The position numbers were made by a program, and so were the translations under genes. Under the pieces are notes generated by a model. That model was given only the letters and a program-made list of their open reading frames with translations, did no database searches and was not told where the DNA came from. From SZUA-100 sp965248135 (lineage in GTDB: Bacteria; Pseudomonadota; Alphaproteobacteria; Rhizobiales; Rhizobiaceae), in assembly GCA_965248135.1 (NCBI GenBank), contig CBDFIN010000012.1, positions 1,674,001-1,738,000 on the forward strand: a DNA stretch of 64,000 nucleotides, in the 5' to 3' direction. This document shows, piece after piece, positions 8,616 to 18,185 of the stretch (position 1 is the stretch's first letter; each line of letters opens with the position of its first letter).

Positions 8616-9515
8616 TCAAGACGATACCGCAAGAACCCGGTCATTTCCGCCATGATCGCGAGCAATTTGCACCTGCCGCCAGCCTGTTTGGTGTGCAATT
8701 GCTGTGGTCTTTGCCGCCTGATCATATCCGATTTCAAAGAATGCCCGCCCGTCTGGCTCAAGAAATGCTGCCGTCCCTGCCAGCAACACCCGGTAGGCGG
8801 CAAGACCGTCCGCACCACCATCAAGGGCAATGAACGGGTCGCAGCGACCAACTTCAGGCTCAAGCCGTTCAATGTGACTGGTCGCAATGTAGGGTGGATT
8901 GGAAACAATCACATCAAACCGGCCACTTAGCGGCTCAAGATAATTGCCTTTTATTAAGTTGAGCCGCTGGTCAAGCGCGTGGTTGCATGCATTGGTCTTG
9001 GCCATCGCCAGGGCGGCTGGCGAATTGTCGGTGGCAACAGCGGTTGCGTAATTCAATTCGCTGAGTAAAGCCAACACAATCGCGCCACTGCCGGTGCCGA
9101 TATCGGCCAACCGCAGCTGATCATTCTGCAACCCGTGTGTCCAGATCCATTGCAGGACAATTTCGACCAACCGTTCTGTATCGGCCCTCGGCTCCAGCAC
9201 ATCGACCGAAATTTCAAGATCAAGCCCCCAAAATTCCCTTTGGCCGATAATCCGGTGCACCGGCACTCGCGCCAACCGGCGCGCAATGGTCTGTTCATAC
9301 CGGGCGCGCTCTTGCGGTGTAAGTGGCCTCTCGCCATTGGTGATGATCACCGCATGATCAATGCCCAGCACGTGTTGCAACAACAACCGCGCATCAAGCG
9401 CAGGCGTTTCAATTCCCGCCCGGCGGAGCCGCTCGGCAGCGCTATTTAGAATAGCATTAATATCGAGTATGGGTGGCAGCAGCAGACTGTCAGGCCCGGG
9501 TTTAATCTGCATCAT
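8616..9515 (-). CDS. prmC: Release factor glutamine N5-methyltransferase
   Basis: A 299-residue SAM-dependent enzyme that methylates the glutamine of the GGQ motif in peptide-chain release factors. Visible marks are the N-terminal helical domain, SAM motif I (LADIGTGSGAIVLAL), the catalytic NPPY in VSNPPYIATSHI, and LEPRADTE in place of the usual LxPRPxTE. The gene overlaps the 3' end of prfA by 14 bases, coupling the enzyme to its substrate RF1. ATG at 9515 or 9512 and GTG at 9518 are all possible starts and change the N-terminus by one or two residues only. Confidence 0.94.
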   Translation of the reverse strand: MMQIKPGPDSLLLPPILDINAILNSAAERLRRAGIETPALDARLLLQHVLGIDHAVIITNGERPLTPQERARYEQTIARRLARVPVHRIIGQREFWGLDLEISVDVLEPRADTERLVEIVLQWIWTHGLQNDQLRLADIGTGSGAIVLALLSELNYATAVATDNSPAALAMAKTNACNHALDQRLNLIKGNYLEPLSGRFDVIVSNPPYIATSHIERLEPEVGRCDPFIALDGGADGLAAYRVLLAGTAAFLEPDGRAFFEIGYDQAAKTTAIAHQTGWRQVQIARDHGGNDRVLAVSS

Positions 9516-10581
9516 CACCGATTGCCGCCAGCTGGCTGGCTTGAAAATCGGTTATCAGCGCATCGATGATCTCATCCAGCCCCTCCCCCATGATGATTTT
9601 GTCCAGCTTGTACAAGGTAAGATTGATGCGGTGGTCAGAAACCCGTCCTTGCGGGAAATTATAGGTTCTGATGCGCTCTGAGCGATCTCCGGAACCAACC
9701 TGGCCACGGCGCGAAGCGGCGCGTTCCTGTTCAGCCTTTTGCCGTTCCATATCAAACAGCCTGGAGCGCAGTTCACGCATCGCGTTGGCTCTGTTCTGGT
9801 GCTGGGATTTCTCCGACGACAAAACCACAATGCCGGTCGGCTCATGGGTAATGCGCACGGCCGAATCGGTCGTGTTGACATGCTGTCCGCCGGCACCTGA
9901 TGCCCGCATCGTATCAATACGGATATCCTCGTTGCGGATTTCCACATCAATGTCCTCGGCCTCGGGCAGAACGGCAACCGTTGCTGCCGAAGTATGCACT
10001 CTGCCGCTGGATTCGGTTTGCGGAACCCGTTGCACCCGATGCACACCGGATTCAAACTTCAGCCGGGCAAACACCCCCCTGCCCCTGATTGCAGCGACAA
10101 CTTCCTTATAGCCGCCGACCTCGCCTTGACTGGCCGAAAGAACCTCAACCTTCCACCCCTTGGCTTCGGCGTGACGCAGATACATGCGGAAAAGATCACC
10201 GGCAAAAAGGGCCGCTTCCGATCCGCCGGTTCCCGCCCGCACCTCAAGGATGGCACTCTTGTCGTCGGCCTTGTCCCTCGGCAGCAAGAGCAGTTGTAGC
10301 TTGTCTTCCAACCGTTCCATACGGTCAGTCAATTCAGATTTCTCAAGTTCCGCCAGTTCATGCATTTCAGCATCAAGCTGGCGGTCGTCGAGCAATTCCT
10401 GTGCCCCGGCAAGCTCCAGACGGGTTGTCTCCAATTGCTGAATTATCTCCACCACCGGTGACAGCTCGGAAAACTCGGAGGCAAGCCGGACATAGGTTTC
10501 CGGCGCGGGATTGGCCGCCATCTGACCCTCGATTTCTTTGTGACGGTCCAATAGTTGATTGATTTTTTCGGTTGGCAGCAT
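9502..10581 (-). CDS. prfA: Peptide chain release factor 1
   Basis: A 359-residue RF1 that ends translation at UAA and UAG. It has the codon-recognition loop region RVQRVPQTESSGR (a PxT-type tripeptide) and the catalytic GGQ in ASGAGGQHVNTTDS, the glutamine of which is the PrmC target. The N-terminal coiled-coil domain and length are typical. It lies 62 bases downstream of ptsP and overlaps prmC, so the minus-strand order ptsP-prfA-prmC is probably one transcript. Confidence 0.97.
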   Translation of the reverse strand: MLPTEKINQLLDRHKEIEGQMAANPAPETYVRLASEFSELSPVVEIIQQLETTRLELAGAQELLDDRQLDAEMHELAELEKSELTDRMERLEDKLQLLLLPRDKADDKSAILEVRAGTGGSEAALFAGDLFRMYLRHAEAKGWKVEVLSASQGEVGGYKEVVAAIRGRGVFARLKFESGVHRVQRVPQTESSGRVHTSAATVAVLPEAEDIDVEIRNEDIRIDTMRASGAGGQHVNTTDSAVRITHEPTGIVVLSSEKSQHQNRANAMRELRSRLFDMERQKAEQERAASRRGQVGSGDRSERIRTYNFPQGRVSDHRINLTLYKLDKIIMGEGLDEIIDALITDFQASQLAAIGDDAD

Positions 10582-10643
10582 CGATTTTTCGCGTCCTTTG
10601 AACCTGCAGGATAATGTAACAAATATTTCAGCAAGTTTCCGCG

Positions 10644-12911
10644 CTAATAGGGAATGCCATGCTCGTCGGCAAAGTCGGTCAGCGCTTCACGCATGGTTTG
10701 ACCGTTCGCTGGCTCGTTTAACAATGGCTCGATTTTGCCGGAAAGCCGCTCGATATCGAGCGCCAGCAACATCGCCTTGACCGGTCCGATTGCCGATGGC
10801 GACATCGAAAACGAGCGATAGCCAATGGCCATCAATCCCATGGTCGCAAGCGTTCGCCCAGCAATTTCGCCGCATAATGTAACATCGGTATTGTTGCGCT
10901 TGCCAGCAACCACAATGTCGCGAAGCATGCGCAAGAACGGTCGCGACAGGGCATCATAACGATTGGCCATTTGCGGGTTTCCCCGGTCACTGGCCATGGT
11001 GAACTGGAACAGATCATTGGTACCAACCGAGACAAAATCCGCCTCGGCCATGAGTTCATCAAGCTGCCACATCAGGCCTGGAACCTCGATCATGGCACCA
11101 AGCTGAAGCTTCCCGGGCGCAGGATGGCCAAAGCCTGCAAGCAACGCCACCTCCTTGTCAAACATTGACCGCACCTGCCTCACCTCGCGTGCCTCTGTGA
11201 CCATTGGCAACATGACCTTGATATCGCGCCCTTTTGCCGCCTTGAGCAATGCCCGCAACTGCACCCGCATCAGCCCCGGCCGGTCGAGCGCCAGACGGAT
11301 GGCCCGCCAGCCAAGCGCCGGATTTTCCTCAGCTATCTGCTGCATATAGGGCAGCACCTTGTCGCCACCGATATCAAGGGTGCGAAAGATCACCGGCCGA
11401 CCGGCTGCAGCATCCAATACCTCGGCGTAAAATTCCTGCTGTTGGCCAAGCCGCGGCAATGTTGAAGAAACCATGAACTGCAATTCCGTGCGGAACAGGC
11501 CAATGCCATCGGCGCCGGTTTTGTCCAATTGAACAAGATCGGCCGCAAGCCCGACATTGAGCATCAACACGATACGCTTGCCATCTTTGGAGACCGGGGC
11601 AACAGTGCGCAATTCGGCATAGTGCGCCAGTTGCGACAGCCGAAATCTCTCCTTTTCGGCATAGGCTTCGGCCACATCCGCCTGGGGCCGCAGGTAGATT
11701 TGTCCATCATCGCCATCGACCGCGATGGTATCAGCATTTTCCGCCAGACCGACAATACCTTGCGCCTGACCGACCACCGCAACCCCGAGCGCGCGCGCTA
11801 CGATCACAACATGGCTGTTGGGTCCGGCCTCTTCCAGCACCAGTCCGCGAATAACCGAACGGTCATAGTCGAGCAGTTCTGCCGCCCCCATGCTGCGCGC
11901 CACCAATATGGTGTCGGCAGGCATTTTCTCGCTTAACGTACCATGGGGCTTGCCCATCAATTGGCGAAGCAGCCGATAGGCCAGATCATCAAAATCGTGC
12001 AGCCGTTCGCGCATAAAGGGGTTAGATTGGTGCATGATCCGCGAGGTGTTTTCGTTTTGCACCTTTTCCACCGCCGCTTCAGCGGTCAATCCGTTATACA
12101 CCGCCTCTTCCATCCGCCGGACCCAGCCACGGTCGTTGGCGAACATGCGATAGGCTTCAAGCACCTCGCGATGCTCGCCCTCACTTGCCACATCGCCGCG
12201 AGAGATCAGGTCATCAATGGATATTCGCAGTTCTTTCAGGGCAAGACGCAACCGGTCGATCTCGAAATCAGCATCTTCATTGAACAGATTTGTGACCACC
12301 ACCCGCGGTTCGTGCAGTACCACATGGCCAAATCCGACACCATCGGCCAGCGGCACACCCTTCAGCGTTACCGATTTTGACAGATCAAGCCCGATGCCGC
12401 GTTCATTCAGTCCCTCCAGACTGCCCGCCGCAATGAGTTCCGCAATAATCATTGCCGAGGTCTCAAGCGCCTCCACTTCCTCGTCATGATACTCTTTTGC
12501 CACCTGGTTCTGCACCACCAGAACTCCCAGTGAATGGCCGAAGCGCAACAGGGGCACACCCAGAAACGAAGAATAGACTTCTTCCCCTGTCTCCGGCAGA
12601 TAAGCAAATGACGGGTGCTTTCTGGCGTCAGCCAGATTGATAATCCGCGCGGTCGCCGCGATACGGCCAACCAGGCCCTGGCCGACTTTTAACGAGGTAT
12701 GATGCACAGCCTCCGGATTAAGCCCCTGGCTGGCAAACAGTTCAAGCACATTATCCGCACGCAGCACATAGACCGAACAGACCTCGGCCACCATATTGGC
12801 GGCGATAGACTGCACGATCATATCAAGTCGCTGCTGAGCTGCCAGTTGTTTTGCCATCACCTCGCGAAGGCGTTTTAGCAACACTCTGGGGCCCGTAGAC
12901 GGGCTTCGCAT
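10644..12911 (-). CDS. ptsP: Phosphoenolpyruvate--protein phosphotransferase, nitrogen PTS enzyme I (EI-Ntr)
   Basis: A 755-residue protein with an N-terminal GAF domain (about residues 20-160), then the PEP-utilising phospho-histidine domain (GPNSHVVIVARALG, active His) and the PEP-binding TIM barrel (GIGLFRTELQFM, RTLDIGGDKVLPY, VSVGTNDLFQFTMASDRGN, LCGEIAG). It starts the regulatory PTS-Ntr cascade (NPr, EIIA-Ntr), which senses nitrogen status through the GAF domain and controls potassium and carbon/nitrogen balance rather than sugar uptake. The active-site block reads GPNSHV rather than the commoner GxTSHx, but the histidine is kept. It lies between lysC and prfA, the usual Rhizobiales order. 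Confidence 0.95.
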   Translation of the reverse strand: MRSPSTGPRVLLKRLREVMAKQLAAQQRLDMIVQSIAANMVAEVCSVYVLRADNVLELFASQGLNPEAVHHTSLKVGQGLVGRIAATARIINLADARKHPSFAYLPETGEEVYSSFLGVPLLRFGHSLGVLVVQNQVAKEYHDEEVEALETSAMIIAELIAAGSLEGLNERGIGLDLSKSVTLKGVPLADGVGFGHVVLHEPRVVVTNLFNEDADFEIDRLRLALKELRISIDDLISRGDVASEGEHREVLEAYRMFANDRGWVRRMEEAVYNGLTAEAAVEKVQNENTSRIMHQSNPFMRERLHDFDDLAYRLLRQLMGKPHGTLSEKMPADTILVARSMGAAELLDYDRSVIRGLVLEEAGPNSHVVIVARALGVAVVGQAQGIVGLAENADTIAVDGDDGQIYLRPQADVAEAYAEKERFRLSQLAHYAELRTVAPVSKDGKRIVLMLNVGLAADLVQLDKTGADGIGLFRTELQFMVSSTLPRLGQQQEFYAEVLDAAAGRPVIFRTLDIGGDKVLPYMQQIAEENPALGWRAIRLALDRPGLMRVQLRALLKAAKGRDIKVMLPMVTEAREVRQVRSMFDKEVALLAGFGHPAPGKLQLGAMIEVPGLMWQLDELMAEADFVSVGTNDLFQFTMASDRGNPQMANRYDALSRPFLRMLRDIVVAGKRNNTDVTLCGEIAGRTLATMGLMAIGYRSFSMSPSAIGPVKAMLLALDIERLSGKIEPLLNEPANGQTMREALTDFADEHGIPY

Positions 12912-12983
12912 TTCATTTCCCCTTCAAGGGTTGCCCCGCCTTACATGCCAGCGGCGAGGCAAATTCTTTGAATTATGACGGTG

Positions 12984-14261
12984 TTATTGCGCCTTATCGA
13001 GACCATAGACCGAATGTAAGGCTCGCACTGCCAATTCCGCGTAGTCGGCATTGATCAGAATGGATATTTTGATTTCGCTGGTGGTTATCGCCCGAATATT
13101 GACACCATGTTCCCAAAGCGCCTTAAAGGCCGTGGCAGCAACACCGGCATGTGACCGCATACCGGTGCCGATGACCGAAACCTTGACCATGCCAGGGTCG
13201 CTTTGCAGCACTTCGAAGCCAATATCTTGTTTCGATTTTTCAAGCACCGCCGCTGCTTTGGCAAGATCGCTTTCCGGCACGGTAAAGGTCATATCGGTGA
13301 CCGAACCATCTTCCGAGACATTTTGAACGATCATATCGACATTAACATGAGCATCGGCTAGCGGGCCGAATATGCCAGCAGCAACGCCGGGCTTGTCGCG
13401 AACCCGGCGCAGCGATATCTGTGCCTCATCCCTGGCGTAGGCGATGCCGGTGACAATATGCTGTTCCACAATTTCTTCCTCACTACATATCAACGTACCG
13501 GGAGGGGTACTTCCCGGACCTGAATCAATCGACGACGGGTCATCAAAGCTGGAGCGGACAAAAACCGGCACACCATGCACCATCGCCAATTCCACCGATC
13601 GCACCTGCAACACCTTGGCTCCAAGAGATGCCATCTCCAGCATTTCCTCGAACGAAATGCGCGAAAGACGTCGCGCTTTTGGCTCAATTCGTGGATCGGT
13701 TGTATAGACTCCATCCACATCCGTATAGATATCACAGCGATCGGCATTTATTGCCGCGGCAACCGCCACCGCGCTGGTGTCTGAACCACCGCGCCCCAGT
13801 GTGGCGATCCTGTTGTCGGGCCCGGTGCCCTGGAAGCCGGCGATTACCGCCACCTGGCCGCCGTCAAAACGGCTGATAATCTCGCTGCCGTCAATATCTT
13901 CTATTCGCGCCGCGCCATGGGCGGCATTGGTTTTAACCGGTATCTGCCAGCCAAGCCAGGAGCGCGCGTCAACACCGATTGATTGCAGCGCAATCGCCAA
14001 TAGCCCGGCCGTTACCTGTTCGCCCGAGGCGACCACCGTATCATATTCTCGGGCATCGAAAAATGGTGCGTTATTGCCGACCACGATGGGCATAGACTGC
14101 ACCCAGTCGACCAGCTCGTTGGTCCGCCCTGCCATTGCGGAGACAGCAACCGCCACCTGATGGCCGGCATCGACCTCACGTTTGACATGACGGGCGACAT
14201 TGCCAATCCGTTCAAGATCGGCAACCGAAGTTCCTCCGAATTTCATGACAAGACGGGACAT
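12984..14261 (-). CDS. lysC: Aspartate kinase
   Basis: A 425-residue kinase that makes 4-phospho-L-aspartate, the first step to lysine, methionine, threonine and diaminopimelate. The N-terminal amino-acid kinase domain begins VMKFGGTSV, with GRGGSDTSAVAVAAA further on. Two C-terminal ACT domains (for example SLRRVRDKPGVAAGIF and VSVIGTGMRSHAGVA) give feedback control by end-product amino acids. The ATG at 14261 (MSRLVMKFGG) is preferred to an in-frame GTG at 14273. The gene diverges from ubiG, and the 187 bases between them should hold both promoters. Confidence 0.95.
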   Translation of the reverse strand: MSRLVMKFGGTSVADLERIGNVARHVKREVDAGHQVAVAVSAMAGRTNELVDWVQSMPIVVGNNAPFFDAREYDTVVASGEQVTAGLLAIALQSIGVDARSWLGWQIPVKTNAAHGAARIEDIDGSEIISRFDGGQVAVIAGFQGTGPDNRIATLGRGGSDTSAVAVAAAINADRCDIYTDVDGVYTTDPRIEPKARRLSRISFEEMLEMASLGAKVLQVRSVELAMVHGVPVFVRSSFDDPSSIDSGPGSTPPGTLICSEEEIVEQHIVTGIAYARDEAQISLRRVRDKPGVAAGIFGPLADAHVNVDMIVQNVSEDGSVTDMTFTVPESDLAKAAAVLEKSKQDIGFEVLQSDPGMVKVSVIGTGMRSHAGVAATAFKALWEHGVNIRAITTSEIKISILINADYAELAVRALHSVYGLDKAQ

Positions 14262-14448
14262 GGATGCAGGCACCGCAAAGAGCTAGACTGGCAGGTATGC
14301 GGCGGCCTGCGAAAAGACCCCGCGGAGATTTCTGGCTGCTCCATACATAAAATCACGCCAACCCGCAAGAACAGGCTTGCTGTTGCTTGACTTTAGACCG
14401 GCACGGACTGATCTATGGTGCATCAACGATATCACGCCAGGCCTTCCA

Positions 14449-15219
14449 ATGACCACCAGTTCCAGTTCCGATGCGCAAACGACAATTGACCAGTTTGAAG
14501 TCGACCGCTTTTCCGCCATGGCCGCCGAATGGTGGAGCCCGACCGGCAAGTTCCGGCCATTGCATAAATTCAATCCCGTGCGGCTTGGCTATATCCGCGA
14601 AAAAATCTGTCAGCAGTTTGATCGCGATAGCAAAGCCCATAATGCGCTCGAAGGGTTGCGGGTTCTTGATATCGGCTGCGGTGGCGGCCTGCTTTCAGAG
14701 CCGGTGGCACGTATGGGTGCGGCGGTTGTTGGCGCCGATGCATCCGAAGTTAACATCGAAGTGGCCAAAATCCATGCTGCCCAGTCGGGCGTCGAGGTCG
14801 ATTACCGCGCGACTGCTGCAGAAGCGCTGGCGGAAGCTGGCGAAACTTTCGATGTCGTCGTCAATATGGAGGTGGTTGAGCATGTCGCCGATGTTGAGCT
14901 GTTTATAAATACCTGCTGCAGCATGGTCCGCCCGGGCGGATTGATGTTCATTGCTACAATTAACCGCACTTTCAAGGCCCAGGCGCTCGCCATCTTCATG
15001 GCCGAAAACGTGCTGCGCTGGCTGCCGAAGGGAACACATACATATGAAAAACTGGTGAAACCGGCAGAACTGGAGCAACCGATTACAGCCTCGGGCATGA
15101 CCATCGTCGATCGAACCGGTGTATTCTACAATCCGGTTTCCGACCGGTGGAATTTTTCAAACGACATGGATGTCAACTATATGATGCTGGCGGCGCGACC
15201 AGACGAGTCTTCCGGCTGA
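14449..15219 (+). CDS. ubiG: Ubiquinone biosynthesis O-methyltransferase
   Basis: A 256-residue class I SAM methyltransferase. It makes both O-methylations of ubiquinone (3-demethylubiquinol and 2-polyprenyl-6-hydroxyphenol). Visible marks: WWSPTGKFRPLHKFNPVRL near the N-terminus, SAM motif I VLDIGCGGGLLSEP, and the C-terminal GVFYNPVSDRWNFSNDMDVNYM. The frame runs upstream to 14377, but MTTSSSSDAQ at 14449 matches family starts. Divergent from lysC, a conserved Rhizobiales arrangement. Confidence 0.95.
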   Translation: MTTSSSSDAQTTIDQFEVDRFSAMAAEWWSPTGKFRPLHKFNPVRLGYIREKICQQFDRDSKAHNALEGLRVLDIGCGGGLLSEPVARMGAAVVGADASEVNIEVAKIHAAQSGVEVDYRATAAEALAEAGETFDVVVNMEVVEHVADVELFINTCCSMVRPGGLMFIATINRTFKAQALAIFMAENVLRWLPKGTHTYEKLVKPAELEQPITASGMTIVDRTGVFYNPVSDRWNFSNDMDVNYMMLAARPDESSG

Positions 15220-15242
15220 TTAGGCGCGACCCGCTGTAAACC

Positions 15243-15666
15243 TTACAGGTATTCCGGCCCGTTACTTTTTGGCAGATTGTCACCGATATCCAGCCAGGAT
15301 AGTTTTTCCTCAATGGCGACATGAAGTTCCGGTTCGAAACTTTCAGCCTCCTCCATGGCTGCAAGATAAAAATGCATCACACCCGACATCCGATTTGACC
15401 GAAACGACAACGGTGTACCACAATCGCCACAGAAGGTTCGCTCGACACCGGGAGAAGAATAATAGACTTTGGGGTCACCGCCGGTCCATCGCCACTGTTT
15501 GTCCATTGGGTTCGCTCGAGACACCAACACCAATATAAGTCGTCAAGGGTGCAGAACATTGCCGCCGGCAACTCTCACAATGGCAATTGACGCACGAAAG
15601 AATGGGCGTGTCGATTTCAAAGCTGACGGCCTGACAAAAGCACCTGCCACGGTGGGCTTCGGTCAT
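15243..15666 (-). pseudogene. GFA/CENP-V family protein, frameshifted
   Basis: Two minus-strand frames together make one glutathione-dependent formaldehyde-activating (GFA) family protein. The first part (15475-15666) carries GRCFCQAVSFEI and NCHCESCRR. The second (15243 to about 15533) carries QWRWTGGDPKVYYSSPG, FCGDCGTPLSF and EEKLSWLDIGDNLP. These are the expected zinc-binding cysteine sets in the right order, but they lie in different frames. A one-base shift is needed near 15495-15530, where one frame reads YIGVGVSS and the other VLVSRANP. It may be a true frameshift mutation or a sequencing error. A corrected protein would be about 140 residues, a normal length. Confidence 0.85.
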
Positions 15667-15720
15667 AATATTCTCTCCCGGGATTGTCGGTGCAAGGTAT
15701 CAGGATTTCTTTGCAATCGC

Positions 15721-16149
15721 CTAGTTTGCGTCTTCCGGCAACACCGGCAGCGGGGCAATCTGCACCCCTTCATCGACAAGCTTTTTCGCCTCGTCCAGCG
15801 AGGCTTCGCCATATATTCCGCGTTCCTCGGCCTCGCCATAATGAATTTTGCGTGCCTCTTCAGGAAAACTCTCACCAACGTTTTCTGCATTGGTAGTTAT
15901 CTGGTCGCGCAGCTTCTTCATCTTAGCCAGTATTTTTTTGCGCGCCTGGCCACCGGCGGCGACCTTCACAATATCCCGATTCTTTGAAGTGGTGAGGGAA
16001 GGCGCCATCAATGCCTTTTCAACGTCACACGATCCGCAAATCGGGCAGGCAACTATGGCGCGCTGCCTTTGCGTCTCAAATTCATCGGAACTGGCAAACC
16101 AGCCCTCGAACTGATGGTTCGATTGACAGGAAAGAGCGAATTTAATCAT
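15721..16149 (-). CDS. DUF1178 family protein
   Basis: A 142-residue protein starting MIKFALSCQSNHQFEGWF, the signature of DUF1178, with a Cys pair in CPICGS at about residues 35-39 that suggests a zinc ribbon together with the N-terminal Cys. The C-terminal half is helical and charged. Function unknown. The ATG at 16149 has AAGGTGG just upstream, and its first four bases overlap the end of the nitrilase gene (16146-16149), so the two are translationally coupled. The longer frame to 16173 is not needed. Confidence 0.9.
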   Translation of the reverse strand: MIKFALSCQSNHQFEGWFASSDEFETQRQRAIVACPICGSCDVEKALMAPSLTTSKNRDIVKVAAGGQARKKILAKMKKLRDQITTNAENVGESFPEEARKIHYGEAEERGIYGEASLDEAKKLVDEGVQIAPLPVLPEDAN

Positions 16150-17003
16150 ACCGCCACCTTTCTTTCTGCCCACTGGCCTGAAACCGGTTGATAGGCCCTG
16201 GCATTCACCAGATTGGGTATCTTGGCCCGCGCCGCCGTTACTTCGTCAAGATCGATCATTGCATCAATTACCGCAGGTTCTTCATGATCAGCCTCGGCAA
16301 TTATCTCACCCCAGGGATTGATAATCAATGAATGGCCAAATGTTTCCCTGCCATCGGGGTGTTTGCCACCTTGTGCAGCAGCAATCATATATGCGCCATT
16401 TTCAATGGCACGGGCCCGAAGAAGCACATGCCAATGGGCCCGGCCGGTTTGTCGGGTAAATGCCGCCGGTGACGTTAGTACGCTGGCACCTGCAAGGGCG
16501 TAATCGCGAAACAGTTGCGGAAAACGGACATCATAGCAGATCGCCAGACCCATTTTGATACCATCGACTTCACCAATAACGGCCGCCTCTCCGGGTTCAT
16601 AGACCGCAGATTCGCGCCAGCTTTCACCATTGTCGAGATCGACATCAAACATGTGGATTTTGTCATAGGTCGCCTGAATAGAGCCATCGGGTGCAAAAAG
16701 AAATGCCCGGTTGGCAACCTTGCCATCACGACGCAATATCGCCGTCGAACCCACATGCAGCCAGATATTAAGTTTACTGGCCAATGCCGATGCGTTCGCC
16801 ACGGTCGGGTCGTCGTCGGAGCCCCTCACGACATCAAAAAGTTTTTTGCGGCTTTGTTCGACAAATCCGGTCATTTCAGGCGACTGGACATAACGGGCGC
16901 CACGGCCTGCAGCCTTCTCGACCAGACTTGAAAGGCTTGCCAGATTTTCAGCCGGATCGGTGGTCGATCGCATCTGCACACAGGCAACGTGAAGTAACGA
17001 CAT
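16146..17003 (-). CDS. Carbon-nitrogen hydrolase, nitrilase superfamily (Nit1-like)
   Basis: A 285-residue amidase-like protein with the Glu-Lys-Cys triad: Glu in PEMTGF, Lys in YDKIHMFDVD, and Cys in GLAICYDVRFPQLFRDYALAG. It resembles the Nit1/Nit2-like branch that hydrolyses deaminated glutathione or omega-amides. That role is an inference, but it fits the neighbouring glutaredoxin gene 33 bases upstream. It is followed with a 4-base overlap by DUF1178. This order with comF is conserved in Rhizobiales. Confidence 0.9.
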   Translation of the reverse strand: MSLLHVACVQMRSTTDPAENLASLSSLVEKAAGRGARYVQSPEMTGFVEQSRKKLFDVVRGSDDDPTVANASALASKLNIWLHVGSTAILRRDGKVANRAFLFAPDGSIQATYDKIHMFDVDLDNGESWRESAVYEPGEAAVIGEVDGIKMGLAICYDVRFPQLFRDYALAGASVLTSPAAFTRQTGRAHWHVLLRARAIENGAYMIAAAQGGKHPDGRETFGHSLIINPWGEIIAEADHEEPAVIDAMIDLDEVTAARAKIPNLVNARAYQPVSGQWAERKVAV

Positions 17004-17036
17004 TACTGACTATTCCCTAAACTTTAAAGACGCTCA

Positions 17037-17300
17037 TTAAAGACGCTCAGCCAACAAATCATCCAACTTGCCGTTGCGCTCCAGCATCATCAGATCATCG
17101 CACCCACCGATGTGCGTGTCACCCACAAATATTTGCGGAAAGGTCGACTGGCCATTGGCCTTTTGGATCATCTCGCCTCGCAGTGCCTGATCAAAACTCG
17201 CATCAAGCTCGCGAAATCCAACGCCCTTGTTGCCAAGCAGCCGTTTTGCAAGAGAGCAATAGCCGCACATTTTCCGCGTATATATTGTGACGTTTTTCAT
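17037..17300 (-). CDS. grxC: Glutaredoxin 3
   Basis: An 87-residue glutaredoxin with the active site CGYC (MKNVTIYTRKMCGYCSLAKRL), the cis-proline loop STFPQIFVGD and the glutathione-binding GGCDDLMML. It reduces protein disulfides and glutathione mixed disulfides in the cytoplasm. ATG at 17300 is chosen; an in-frame TTG at 17312 would add four residues. It lies between comF (40 bases upstream) and the nitrilase gene, probably in one operon. Confidence 0.94.
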   Translation of the reverse strand: MKNVTIYTRKMCGYCSLAKRLLGNKGVGFRELDASFDQALRGEMIQKANGQSTFPQIFVGDTHIGGCDDLMMLERNGKLDDLLAERL

Positions 17301-17340
17301 ACCGAACCCCAACTCATTTAGACCGTCGTTCTATATGGGG

Positions 17341-18183
17341 TTAATCCTCACCGCGGACAACCCTTGCAAATGTCAGGCAATCGACCGATGCCGCGCCACC
17401 ACGCAAAAGGGCCCGGCTTGCCGCTTCGATAGTTGCGCCGGTGGTCAGCACATCGTCGATCAGTAAAATTTTTCTGCCGGCAAGACGCGCTTTATAGACC
17501 GGTGGTACGCGAAAAGCACCACGCACATTTTTACGCCGCTGGCGCGCACCAAGCCCAACCTGTTGTCGTGTGGCCCGAATGCGCAGCAAAGCCTCGGGCA
17601 CATATTCAAGTTCGTTTTGCCGGGCGATATGCCGGGCAAGCTCGGCTGACTGGTTAAAGCGCCTCAAAATCAAGCGTCTTTTGTGCAATGGCACGGCGAC
17701 CACCAGCGGATTTTCAGCGATAAGTTCGCGTCCGGCCCTAGCCATCCAGTTGGCCATCCAGGGCGCAATATCTGTCCTGTCCGCGAATTTGAGGCCCTGC
17801 ACCAGGGTCCGTGCGATCTCGTCATAAAGCGCTACTGCGCGGGCGCGCGAATAAACCGGCGGGTTGGCGATTGCATCGGCGCTGAGCGCCTGTTCTCCCA
17901 GATCAAAGGAAAACGGTGTTCCAGTTACGGCGCAATAGGGCCTTTCAATAAACCGCATGCCGCTCCAGCAACGTGGACACAGCACACCCTGTTTGACCAC
18001 CGTATTTTCACAGGCAAGACAAATTGGCGGCAAAATAAAATCACCGATTGCCGCCACAGCCTGCTTCGATACCTCAGTGCTGCGGCGAAGCATTGCGGCC
18101 ATAACCGGTGTCCCGCCGTTTGCTGTTCTTGAATGCAAAGAATTGAAAACCCGCATCATCTGTAGATAGCGCAATTCGGCCAA
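17341..18183 (-). CDS. comF: ComF family protein (phosphoribosyltransferase fold)
   Basis: Up to 280 residues. The N-terminal part has a zinc-ribbon-like double Cys pair (CLACEN, CPRCWSGM) and the C-terminal part a PRPP-binding loop ILLIDDVLTTGATIEAASRA. ComF proteins act in uptake or processing of transforming DNA in competent bacteria; the exact role in alphaproteobacteria is unclear. The annotated start at 18183 lies only 2 bases from the divergent methyltransferase start, so one of the internal Met codons (18159, 18156, 18102) may be the real start. Head of the comF-grxC-nitrilase-DUF1178 group. Confidence 0.88.
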   Translation of the reverse strand: MAELRYLQMMRVFNSLHSRTANGGTPVMAAMLRRSTEVSKQAVAAIGDFILPPICLACENTVVKQGVLCPRCWSGMRFIERPYCAVTGTPFSFDLGEQALSADAIANPPVYSRARAVALYDEIARTLVQGLKFADRTDIAPWMANWMARAGRELIAENPLVVAVPLHKRRLILRRFNQSAELARHIARQNELEYVPEALLRIRATRQQVGLGARQRRKNVRGAFRVPPVYKARLAGRKILLIDDVLTTGATIEAASRALLRGGAASVDCLTFARVVRGED

Positions 18184-18185
18184 TT

